DNA from: Dermatemys mawii
Taxonomy: Eukaryota > Chordata > Testudines > Dermatemydidae
DNA length: 64,000 bases
NCBI GenBank assembly: GCA_007922305.1
Contig: ML677335.1
Span: 43,072,804 to 43,136,803 of the forward strand
Direction: 5' to 3'
Numbering within the stretch: the stretch's first letter is position 1; each line of letters begins with the position of its first letter. A model generated the notes under the pieces. That model was not told where the DNA came from, ran no database searches, and saw only the letters and a program-made list of their open reading frames with translations. Shown in pieces: positions 39,001 to 41,300 of the stretch. The translations under genes were made by a program, and so were the position numbers.

Positions 39001-39140
39001 GGCCAGACGCGCCGCTGCGGCTCCAGCCCCCGTTCCCCGACGGAGCGCGCCGCGCCTCGCGCCGGCTGCAGCGGCCCGCGACACTCACCGCGGCGCCCCA
39101 GCGCCATGCACAGCGCCAGCAGGGCGAGGGTCCGGGCCAT
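3617..39140 (-). CDS. ADAM8: ADAM8 gene, coding exons 1-6 (5' part of the gene)
   Basis: Six minus-strand exons with GT donors and AG acceptors (39089-39140, 30957-31066, 22894-22970, 21293-21371, 18444-18520, 3617-3803) join in phase into 582 nt, 194 codons, with no stop. The product starts with a hydrophobic signal peptide and continues as an ADAM prodomain. Stretches such as [33 protein letters not shown] and YLIEPLGG, and then HAVYRAEHL and GTCGD, follow the ADAM8 prodomain in order. ADAM8 is a type I membrane metalloprotease-disintegrin of myeloid and inflammatory cells that sheds surface proteins; the prodomain keeps it latent. The catalytic (HExxH), disintegrin, Cys-rich, EGF, transmembrane and cytoplasmic exons are not in the window and must lie to the left. 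Introns are large: about 8.0, 8.0, 1.5, 2.8 and 14.6 kb, each full of repeats. TUBGCP2 lies upstream on the same strand, as in human. Identity is by recalled family similarity, not a database search; an ADAM paralogue is unlikely given the TUBGCP2 neighbour. Confidence 0.93.
3889..4038. repeat. Interspersed repeat, arm related to the 18741-18908 palindrome
   Basis: The stretch aggaggtaatatcttttatt followed by ggtgagagagacaagctttc and cttcttcaggtctgggaaac matches one arm, and beyond, of the palindromic element at 18741-18908. It lies directly upstream of ADAM8 exon 6 (within intron 5) and runs into direct repeat A at 4039. Confidence 0.6.
4039..4300 (+). repeat. Direct repeat, copy A (about 260 bp)
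   Basis: Starts cagtgacatagactgac and shares long blocks with 7201-7486, including gggtgctgtctggctgcagt and agcacactcctcac, in the same orientation. Identity by eye is high over the first 200 bp; the last part is rearranged. The family is not recognised. It could be an LTR pair, a dispersed repeat, or a local duplication. Confidence 0.7.
4301..5199. other. ADAM8 intron 5, no recognised feature; AT-rich part
   Basis: No coding or known repeat signal in 4301-4900. From about 4910 to 5160 it is strongly AT-rich with oligo-T and oligo-A tracts, which may be the tail of an old retroelement. Confidence 0.4.
5200..5440 (+). mobile_element. CR1-like LINE fragment, sense, RT C-terminal region
   Basis: Reads in pieces as AVKKANRM, then [10 protein letters not shown], then [12 protein letters not shown], typical for the C-terminal part of CR1 ORF2. 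It ends abruptly where the antisense CR1 at 5471 begins, so the younger CR1 may have landed in or beside it. Confidence 0.65.
5471..7060 (-). mobile_element. CR1 LINE, antisense, 3' 1.6 kb with ORF2 remnants
   Basis: The classic CR1 3' end is at 5471 (complement of the ATTCTATGATTCTATGA tail; catagaatcatagaatatca) followed by ggttggaagggatctcagga. The minus strand encodes ORF2 remnants: 5557-6048 ([20 protein letters not shown], then [12 protein letters not shown]), 5873-6256 (frame-shifted) and 6467-6793 ([20 protein letters not shown], then [12 protein letters not shown]). The YxDD box region is missing or broken between blocks. It is 5'-truncated near 7060, the usual outcome of CR1 insertion. 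It is among the least decayed CR1 copies in the window. Confidence 0.9.
7201..7486 (+). repeat. Direct repeat, copy B (about 285 bp)
   Basis: Same orientation as copy A at 4039-4300; starts cagtgacatagactgac. The distance between copies is about 3.16 kb and the CR1 at 5471-7060 lies between. Copy B ends with an extra caggctatagcagcctggcc block compared with A. Confidence 0.7.
7720..7818 (+). mobile_element. CR1 3' end fragment, sense
   Basis: gggtgaggttctgtggcctg, aggtcaggc, and the terminal gacct taaagtctatgagtct are the last about 100 bp of a turtle CR1. Strong 5' truncation. Confidence 0.75.
7822..7935 (+). mobile_element. MIR-like SINE fragment
   Basis: ccagctctgcctgcgg, cctctcagttacactctctg and taaaataggtgaagg match the B-box-to-core part of MIR-type SINEs in the forward orientation. 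Diverged. Confidence 0.5.
7936..10800. other. ADAM8 intron 5, no recognised feature
   Basis: Unique-looking intron. Several open frames of 60-160 codons exist (for example 7854-8327 on the minus strand), but none shows a family motif or flanking splice signals in a useful phase. No repeat family is recognised with confidence. Confidence 0.4.
10803..11110. mobile_element. MITE-like element, about 300 bp
   Basis: Begins aaggtatgtctgtacagtcc and ends tgtgtctatgcagacacatg, so the ends are loosely inverted. Inside, acttgggctagtgaggctta and its weak inverse gctactcctagtatgttgac give partial symmetry. It looks like a turtle DNA-transposon MITE; family uncertain. Confidence 0.45.
11111..12394. other. 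ADAM8 intron 5, no recognised feature
   Basis: Holds an open frame on the plus strand at 11371-11733 (120 codons) with no recognisable family, low complexity bias or splice context. I see no other structure. Confidence 0.4.
12395..12546 (+). mobile_element. CR1-like RT fragment, sense
   Basis: The stretch tttgacaaagtccctcacaa encodes FDKVPHK, the conserved 'KAFDxVPH' block of CR1 reverse transcriptase, with FQRA in front and LLKKL behind. The copy stops at the Tigger-like insertion that follows at 12549. Confidence 0.65.
12549..12733. mobile_element. Tigger/mariner-like MITE
   Basis: Left end cagcagaaccccgcaatacc and right end cggtattgcggggttcactt form a near-perfect terminal inverted repeat after a TA. 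A second copy of the end motif, ggaaccccgcaataccgc, occurs inside at 12653-12670. The flanking TA on the left (12547-12548) fits the TA target of the Tc1/mariner/pogo superfamily; on the right it has changed to CA. No transposase remains. Confidence 0.65.
12740..14758. other. ADAM8 intron 5, no recognised feature
   Basis: No family recognised. Two similar phrases, gagttaaggttgtattgcgg near 13630 and gcgttaaggttgcactgtgg near 14113, may be the relic of a diverged duplication about 480 bp apart. Confidence 0.35.
14767..15067. mobile_element. Palindromic hAT-type MITE with perfect 8-bp target duplication
   Basis: The element starts cagggatcggcaacgttggc and ends with the inverse, gccagcgttgccgatccctg. 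It is flanked on both sides by CACTAGCA (14759-14766 and 15068-15075), an 8-bp target-site duplication typical for hAT. The inverted symmetry continues inward: taagcacccttagcaggccc pairs with agctaagggtgcttaccctg, and ctggccctggctcgcc pairs with ggcgagccggggccag. The 301-bp element is therefore one long hairpin with a short spacer. No coding capacity. Confidence 0.9.
15552..15830. mobile_element. MITE related to 38051-38307, right end lost
   Basis: Shares ggggtgaaaaatccacacctc-like and cgacctaaatcctc blocks, and the tctwggggaggtgg block, with the copy at 38051-38307. The left half is preserved (cctggtctatgctagaaaat); the right inverted end is truncated or replaced near 15745. It belongs to a family whose members fold on themselves. 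Confidence 0.6.
16000..16135 (+). mobile_element. 3' tail of a MIR/L2-type SINE
   Basis: The sequence ctatgagctctccagcgcag, ggacagtcttt, tgtacagcactcagaacag and a terminal ataaacataataatt is the L2-like 3' tail found on ancient SINEs of amniotes. Confidence 0.6.
16136..16870. other. ADAM8 intron 5, no recognised feature
   Basis: No coding or repeat family recognised in this stretch of about 700 bases. Confidence 0.35.
16880..17885 (+). mobile_element. CR1-like LINE, sense, ORF2 C-terminal part and 3' end
   Basis: Decayed coding blocks on the plus strand include KFADDTKIG (agtttgcagatgacacaaag, which holds the ADD of the RT active-site box), AKCKC, and [12 protein letters not shown]. The 3' end reads ggtcagactagatcatcaca and cttagaatctacaaatctat at 17826-17881. 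An extra short CR1 3' end (about 16915-16960) seems inserted near its start. Many stops; inactive. Confidence 0.75.
18444..18520 (-). CDS. ADAM8: ADAM8 exon 5: prodomain, CFY-G-V motif
   Basis: 77 nt with acceptor CTGCTGCAG and donor GTATGC, ending in phase 2. It reads [18 protein letters not shown] and then ISTCRGL. The DHCFYxGxVxG...SxSTCxGL signature is shared by almost all ADAM prodomains and contains the two conserved cysteines. The next exon (6) is 14.6 kb away, across the largest and most repeat-filled intron in the window. Confidence 0.93.
18741..18908. mobile_element. Palindromic MITE-like repeat
   Basis: The left arm, aggaggtaataacctttatt followed by tgttggtgagaaagacaagc, is the inverse of the right arm, gcttgtctctcaccaacaga followed by ataaaagatattacctcac. 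The centre holds agagctcttcttcagg. It lies 220 bp upstream (in gene direction) of ADAM8 exon 5, inside intron 4. One arm is also found at 3889-4038. Superfamily not resolved. Confidence 0.7.
19165..19295 (-). mobile_element. MIR-like SINE fragment
   Basis: cccattttacagatggggaa, gacctgaccaaagtcacag-like and ggattagaaatcagac follow the reversed MIR core. Confidence 0.65.
19330..19620. repeat. Degenerate tandem repeat, unit about 85 bp
   Basis: Variants of a phrase recur: attgtcctccagggtaggca at 19345, attatccccacagaaagcag at 19400, gttgtcccccagagtaggcc at 19515, and attttccctcacagcaga at 19588, with GGGAGAGGG-rich spacers. Three to five old units. Open frames across it are a by-product. Confidence 0.45.
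20335..20560 (+). mobile_element. MIR-type tRNA-SINE, fairly complete
   Basis: Has an A-box-like tggcctagcggtgag, a B-box-like actgggttctgctcctggct, and a diverged core and tail reaching ttttgagatctttgcc. This is the tRNA-derived head plus core of a MIR relative. Not a functional tRNA gene. Confidence 0.6.
20590..20690 (+). mobile_element. CR1 3' end fragment, sense
   Basis: gggtgaggttctctgacctg and cttaaggtctacggctctat are the last about 100 bp of CR1, with strong 5' truncation. Confidence 0.7.
21293..21371 (-). CDS. ADAM8: ADAM8 exon 4: prodomain, TETYY segment
   Basis: 79 nt with a pyrimidine-rich acceptor ending TTTTTCAG and donor GTATGA. It reads [19 protein letters not shown] and then TERPDTQ, ending in phase 0. 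The YTETY...NGxEVTE core is diagnostic of ADAM8 as I know the family. NGT is a potential N-glycosylation site. Local non-coding flanks look unrelated to repeats. Confidence 0.92.
21736..22372. mobile_element. DNA-transposon-like repeat starting TAGGGTGACCAG
   Basis: The left end tagggtgaccagatcgcaaa is the same end motif as the MITE at 44664-44790. The interior is GC-rich and resembles the middle of the hAT-like elements at 37311 and 60290 (cagctcccattggtcacagt). A phrase related to the left subterminal, atatcgggacacatg, recurs in the same orientation at 22337 (ataccgggacacatg). No clear inverted right end. It is a composite or damaged copy between ADAM8 exons 4 and 3. Confidence 0.5.
22373..22893. 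other. ADAM8 intron 3, no recognised feature
   Basis: About 520 bases next to exon 3 without a repeat or coding signal that I recognise. Confidence 0.35.
22894..22970 (-). CDS. ADAM8: ADAM8 exon 3: prodomain
   Basis: 77 nt with acceptor CCCCATGCAG and donor GTAAGTG. It reads 25 residues, starting [15 protein letters not shown] and ending VLRLEKN, plus two bases of a Lys codon (phase 2). The pattern of an aromatic-rich strand followed by xxLxLxKN is the conserved ADAM prodomain strand 'FxLHLxKN'. It is 1.5 kb from exon 4. Confidence 0.9.
23858..23934 (+). mobile_element. hAT (Charlie-like) end fragment
   Basis: cagtggttctcaaacttttg is the recognised terminal sequence of a widespread hAT group; gtgacccctttcaaatag follows. 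The rest of the element runs into the TA microsatellite and its right end is not visible. Confidence 0.6.
23935..24030. repeat. (TA)n microsatellite, about 95 bp
   Basis: Three long runs of TA dinucleotides separated by ttattt and gtat-type interruptions. It can form cruciforms and is prone to length change and assembly error. The 'protein' frames of Ile-Tyr repeats across it are artefacts. Confidence 0.95.
24181..25014. other. ADAM8 intron 2, no recognised feature
   Basis: No family recognised. Confidence 0.35.
25015..25250 (+). mobile_element. MIR-type tRNA-SINE, nearly full length
   Basis: caggagtcaggatgcctggg (head to B box), atgaccatggacaagtcact, cctcggcttccccacggata and aaaatggggaca, then ttgtaaattgctttgagaac. 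This is the best preserved MIR-like copy in the window. Confidence 0.75.
25251..27999. other. ADAM8 intron 2, no recognised feature
   Basis: About 2.7 kb without a convincing exon or repeat family. A stretch near 27600-27740 (catgagtcaaaccc, aaatcatgagattttttt) resembles diverged 'ATCATGAG' repeats also seen near 17900, 33360 and 40550, but I cannot assign it. Confidence 0.35.
28000..30060 (-). mobile_element. RTE/Proto-like LINE, antisense, decayed
   Basis: The minus strand carries order-correct fragments of a LINE polymerase that differs from CR1: 29677-29916 ([15 protein letters not shown], the linker before RT), 28618-28923 (RT block with [20 protein letters not shown] and a damaged catalytic box reading LLCVDDIA), then 28285-28476 (VMLYGAEAW) and 28084-28269 ([13 protein letters not shown], the C-terminal region). 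The canonical Tyr-Ala-Asp-Asp has become Cys-Val-Asp-Asp. Frames are broken and the element is interrupted by a GC-rich MITE at 29275-29527. The RTE-like family name is an inference from motif style. Confidence 0.7.
29275..29527. mobile_element. MITE-like insertion in the RTE-like LINE
   Basis: Begins aagcttttttgccgctctag and ends aggtcgcctagtgcttgcac; gccgctctaggcagtggcg and the inverse-like ctgccttaggcaactgctg give internal symmetry. GC-rich with CGGCGACATTTTGG repeats at 29340 and 29306. It splits LINE homology. Family not resolved. Confidence 0.5.
30440..30620 (+). mobile_element. tRNA-derived SINE
   Basis: The head gggatagctcagtggatagg is an almost perfect tRNA A-box region and ctgagttcaatgtgtggc a B-box-like region; then cactaggcaagtcacttcac and ataaagtgctcagatacaat make a MIR-like core. 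It lies about 300 bp from ADAM8 exon 2, in intron 2. Mutated B box; not a tRNA gene. Confidence 0.7.
30957..31066 (-). CDS. ADAM8: ADAM8 exon 2: start of prodomain
   Basis: 110 nt between a TTTACAG acceptor (31067-31073) and a GTAAGT donor (30951-30956). It completes the Gly codon and reads 36 residues that include [14 protein letters not shown] and end in DLSAQL. This corresponds to the ADAM8 segment with the xxQYExVxPxR pattern at the mature prodomain start. The exon ends in phase 0. This short exon is isolated by about 8 kb of intron on either side, so it would be missed without the flanking phases; both splice sites are strong and phases fit exons 1 and 3. Confidence 0.85.
31067..31989. 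other. ADAM8 intron 1, no recognised feature
   Basis: Nothing assigned. Open frames on the minus strand (31209-31553 and 31729-32031) show no family. Confidence 0.35.
31990..32215 (+). repeat. LTR-like or retroelement 3' region
   Basis: gtagttaataaacttgtttt and tctaatccagtgtgtttaaa are a polyadenylation-signal-bearing phrase that recurs in turtle interspersed repeats. It directly abuts the GC-rich LTR-like repeat that follows. Class uncertain. Confidence 0.4.
32225..32935 (+). repeat. LTR-like repeat with TATA-type box
   Basis: Starts tgtagcggggtggtcacccg and contains a TATA-like ccctataaaggccagggg at 32359-32376, the promoter arrangement of an LTR. It runs through Gly/Pro-coding-looking GC-rich DNA to about gtgagtcgccgcacggtgac. 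No second copy or internal region is visible, so it would be a solo LTR. Assignment rests on structure and recollection of turtle repeats. Confidence 0.45.
33545..33960 (+). repeat. Unclassified interspersed repeat (LTR-like)
   Basis: Phrases such as ggtacagatgtggggatttg, aagcttattttaccagcttg and a poly-C tract (33643-33652) are typical of an abundant turtle repeat I cannot name with certainty. The AAACCCC-like tract at 33840-33860 belongs to it. Confidence 0.4.
33961..34879. other. ADAM8 intron 1, no recognised feature
   Basis: About 900 bases without a recognised family. Frames at 34563-35036 owe their length to the GC-rich hAT element that follows. Confidence 0.35.
34888..35685. mobile_element. 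hAT-type nonautonomous element, 798 bp, perfect 8-bp target duplication
   Basis: Left end cagggatgggcaaactacgg and right end ggccaaaatgtttgcccacc are inverted. CTGTAGAT occurs directly on both sides (34880-34887 and 35686-35693), the 8-bp duplication expected for hAT. The interior is GC-rich, contains CpG-dense repeats of GGGAGCCGCAGGG type (35040-35270), and a G-rich minisatellite at 35310-35610. No transposase. Long open frames on both strands are compositional. Confidence 0.88.
35310..35610 (+). repeat. G-rich minisatellite inside the hAT element
   Basis: Four or so units of about 70 bp share ggagggggcagtcagggaac-type and gggggttggataaggggc-type phrases. Dozens of runs of three or more G lie on the plus strand, so G-quadruplexes are plausible. 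Confidence 0.75.
35694..36589. other. ADAM8 intron 1, mostly unassigned; MIR-like fragment
   Basis: Around 36040-36120, tgagacacaagacttgccca, agctgcccagcaagtcagag and gcagaattac resemble a reversed MIR core. The remainder is unassigned. Confidence 0.4.
36590..36990 (+). mobile_element. CR1-like 3' end, sense, split by a MITE
   Basis: ttgaagctagacagattcag, ctggaacaacttatcaaggt, ttttaaatcaagattggatt and the final gatcacagtggtctcttgaa are CR1 3' sequence. The copy is interrupted between cagactagat and gatcacagtgg by the 106-bp MITE at 36841-36946; removing the insert and one duplication restores continuity. Confidence 0.8.
36841..36946. mobile_element. Short hAT-type MITE nested in CR1, 8-bp target duplication
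   Basis: 106 bp from ctgtgggtttcaatctgtgg to aaaggttggaaaccactg, imperfect inverted ends, flanked by GACTAGAT on both sides (36833-36840, 36947-36954). It landed in the CR1 3' region, so it is younger than that copy. Confidence 0.85.
37311..37770. mobile_element. hAT-type element, GC-rich, about 460 bp
   Basis: The left end ccggggtgggcagacttttt and ggcccaagggccacacctgg match the ends of the element at 34888; the right part gatctggcccatgggctgcc and gtttgccc is the inverted counterpart. Interior has ggctcccgccaatgggagcc, a perfect short palindrome shared with the 60290 copy. Target duplication not identified. Confidence 0.7.
38051..38307. mobile_element. Foldback MITE, about 255 bp
   Basis: Begins cctgatttacactagaaaat and ends gatgtagacacaagccc. 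Blocks gtgtgaaaaatccacactcc, aggaggtagactaactacag and cccctcccgttggtggagct are family markers; a related copy is at 15552. The ends are inverted in meaning (TTTACAC / GTGTAGA-like). It sits about 780 bp downstream of the ADAM8 exon 1 donor, in intron 1. Confidence 0.65.
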
Positions 39141-39260
39141 GGCGCGGCTGCTCCGCGCTGAGATGCGGACCGCTGCGGTGCGCTCCTCTCTTGGAGCCGC
39201 CAGCAGCCCCGGCTCCGTCTGACTCAGCCCCGCCTGACTCAGCCTCCCGCCCAGGAAACT
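38700..39260. other. CpG island over ADAM8 exon 1 and 5' intron 1
   Basis: A GC- and CpG-dense stretch (many CG dinucleotides such as gcgcgccgcgcctcgcg at 39043-39059) in an otherwise AT-balanced region. It covers exon 1, its donor and the beginning of intron 1. Long open frames on both strands here are a by-product of high GC content. It marks an unmethylated promoter in vertebrate genomes. Confidence 0.75.
39089..39140 (-). CDS. ADAM8: ADAM8 exon 1: start codon and signal peptide
   Basis: The ATG at 39140 opens a 52-nt coding segment reading [17 protein letters not shown] followed by the first base of a Gly codon. It is a compact, leucine-rich signal peptide that would send the protein into the secretory pathway. 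The donor, GTGAGT, starts at 39088, so the intron is in phase 1 and matches the acceptor of exon 2. The upstream frame stays open for some distance in the GC-rich 5' UTR, but this ATG is chosen because it directly precedes the hydrophobic core, as in other ADAMs. The exon sits inside a CpG island. Confidence 0.9.
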
Positions 39261-39300
39261 GAGGGGGCCGAGCCAACCCCCCCACCAGCGGCCCCTCCCG
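39141..39300 (-). promoter_or_regulatory. Probable ADAM8 promoter with paired AP-1/ARE-like sites
   Basis: GC-rich DNA just upstream of the ADAM8 start codon. Two perfect TGACTCA heptamers lie at 39220-39226 and 39235-39241, 15 bp apart, with a GCCCCGCC GC box exactly between them (39227-39234). Each heptamer is followed by GC, so both also fit the TGACnnnGC core bound by NRF2/small-Maf dimers. No TATA box is evident. The transcription start is not determined; the sites are 80-101 bp upstream of the ATG. Inducible control in myeloid cells is an inference from known ADAM8 biology. Confidence 0.6.
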
Positions 39301-39309
39301 GGGCCGGCC

Positions 39310-39740
39310 CCACCCCCAGCCTGCACACTGCCCCCCTTCCCCACACTGAACACTGCCCCCTGCAACGACTACCCATCCCTCTTCCCCACACTGCCCCCCT
39401 AACCCAACTACCCAGCCCCACCCCACCCACTGACCCGACTACCCACCCCCACACTGACTCCCCTATCCAGACTATCCAACCCCACACTGCATCCTGTCCC
39501 ACACCGACCCTCCTCTTCCTTGGCACTTGACTGCACCTTGTACACTGATCCACCCTCTCCCCCTCCTCCGGGTCATTGACCCCACTAGCACTGCACACAG
39601 ACCTCGCCTTCTCTGGCCCCACCCTGCACACTGACCCACCCCTGCACCTCACACTGACTCCTCTTCCAAGGCCCCTCCCTGGCCCCCCACATACACTGAC
39701 CCCATGTCCCAGCTCCTCCTCATCCTGTACACTGATACAT
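39310..39740. repeat. Pyrimidine-rich degenerate tandem repeat (CACACTGACCC type)
   Basis: Short units built on cacactgac/cccc recur throughout: cacactgcccccc, cacactgaacactgcccc, ccactgacccgactaccc, cacactgactcccc, tacactgatccaccctc. The strand bias is extreme: the plus strand is almost G-free over long stretches. It starts 170 bp upstream of the ADAM8 start codon. The 174-codon minus-strand frame across it is an artefact. Confidence 0.75.
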
Positions 39741-39748
39741 CTCTGACC

Positions 39749-39876
39749 CATAGGCATGTGCACAGGGTGTGCCAGGTGTGCCCAGGCACACCCTAATGTC
39801 TGAAGAAAAAGTGGTTTTCAATGCAGAGTTTATTTCTAATTAAATAAATAAAATTCCCTGGGTGCATATACCTATG
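39749..39876. mobile_element. hAT-type MITE, 128 bp, perfect 8-bp target duplication
   Basis: Ends cataggcatgtgcacaggg and ccctgggtgcatatacctatg-like are inverted. CTCTGACC lies on both sides (39741-39748, 39877-39884). The short AT-rich middle includes aattaaataaataaaattcc. It was inserted into the pyrimidine-rich repeat upstream of ADAM8. Confidence 0.88.
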
Positions 39877-39884
39877 CTCTGACC

Positions 39885-41170
39885 CAGCCAAGCCCCTTCC
39901 TACCCCACACACTGACCATGGAGCCATCGCCCCTCCCAGTCCGTGGCCCTGTCCCTAGGGCCGGAACAGGACCTGAGATGGGAACAGAGGCAGATATTTG
40001 GCAGGAACAAGGATGATGCAGTAGATATGCCAGAATTATCTCACTCCCACTCTCTCTCACCCTACATTATCCCCCTCCCAGCCCTCTACTGGGGCTCTCT
40101 CCATCCCTACCCCTTGCCCCTTTCATTCCCCTGTTAGCACATGGGTTCATGCACAGGTGCTGGTGGATTAATTAGTGTTGGTCCACAACTGCATTTTCAC
40201 CATCACAAACCAGCTCCTCCTCTAAACCCCCACAATGAAGTATTGAGATCCCAGGTAACATGGTCCAAAACTCCAATGTGAAGCTGTCATGGATCAATCC
40301 ACAGGGCACCAGTGACCCCTTTCCCTTCTCCATGAATTGCTGCAGCAAATCCAGCTCACCCAGAGTCCTGTGGGAGCCATGTGGCCCAGTGCTCTCAGGC
40401 AGTATGGACAGACACAGGCAGCCTTTGCAAAACAATGGAACCGTAGATCAGCGACCTGGCTGCAGAAGTTGAACCTCTGTAGTGAGCACACAGAGTCTCA
40501 AAGGTTAAATCATCATCCAGGCTGGCTAAGCCTAGTATTGCCAATTTCAAGAGATCAAAAATCACAACCTGGATTCCTAGAAATCATGACATTATTTTTA
40601 AATTATATTGTGGGTTTTAGGTCAGTCCCTTGATTTTTGAACTGCCCCTGCCCATCCCAGGGGATGTCTTGTGACAATTAGAGGTGCCCACTCTCCCACA
40701 TGTACTGGATAAAATGATTTTGGCCCCTGCTGTAGGTGCGCTCACCCCCACATCTGCCCCTCTCCTGCCCAGCAATTAATCCTGTCACCCAGTTCCCCAT
40801 CAGTTCTGTCCCTACCCAATGCCCCTCAATTCAGCCCTTTAGACCCCATCATCACCACCCTATCAGCTCAGTCTCCCTTCCCCATTGACCACCCCTACCC
40901 TCAGTGCACCCTTCCAGCACTCACCCCATCTGCTCAGAACCCACCACCAATACAGCCCCCCCAATGTCTTCTCACTTCAGCTTCCCTGCAGCCCCCAGCC
41001 TAGAGTTCAACCCGCCCAGCCTCATCTCTGCTCCTACTGGGGTTCTTCACCCTCCTCATGCCCAGGGGGCTGCAGTGGGGTCCCCTCTCCCACTTCCCAG
41101 GCTGGCAGGGGAACTCCAACAGCAGGCAGCTTGGCTGCCCGGGGCTGGGGCTGACAGCAATTTCTCAGTA
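39885..41170. other. Intergenic, unassigned
   Basis: Pyrimidine-rich stretches (for example 40030-40130 and 40740-41090), probably old low-complexity expansions. Around 40540-40640, ttgccaatttcaagagatca and aaatcatgacattatttt resemble the 'ATCATGA' repeat seen elsewhere in the window. No gene recognised. Confidence 0.4.
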
Positions 41171-41173
41171 GAA

Positions 41174-41300
41174 AGATTAAGCCTGACTCATGATCTTTCT
41201 CAGGATAGAACTCTCAGCCGTGGCTGGAAAAAAAAAAAGAAAAAGAGAGACCTTTGAGAGTTCTATTGTGAGATCATGATTCAGGCTTAATTTTACTTAG
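41174..41300. repeat. Inverted repeat, about 45-bp arms
   Basis: Left arm gattaagcctgactcatgat followed by ctttctcaggatagaactct and ctca; right arm tgagagttctattgtgagat followed by catgattcaggcttaatttt. The arms pair with few mismatches and flank a 40-bp loop with a poly-A run (41229-41239). It may be the two ends of a foldback element. Confidence 0.75.

Noticed and set aside
38585..39262. 225-codon plus-strand frame over the CpG island
   Set aside because: Composition-driven (Pro/Ala/Arg-rich) frame antisense to ADAM8 exon 1; no family motif and several overlapping frames of similar length on both strands.
39239..39763. 174-codon minus-strand frame rich in Gly, Val and Trp
   Set aside because: It is the antisense of the CACACTGACCC repeat.
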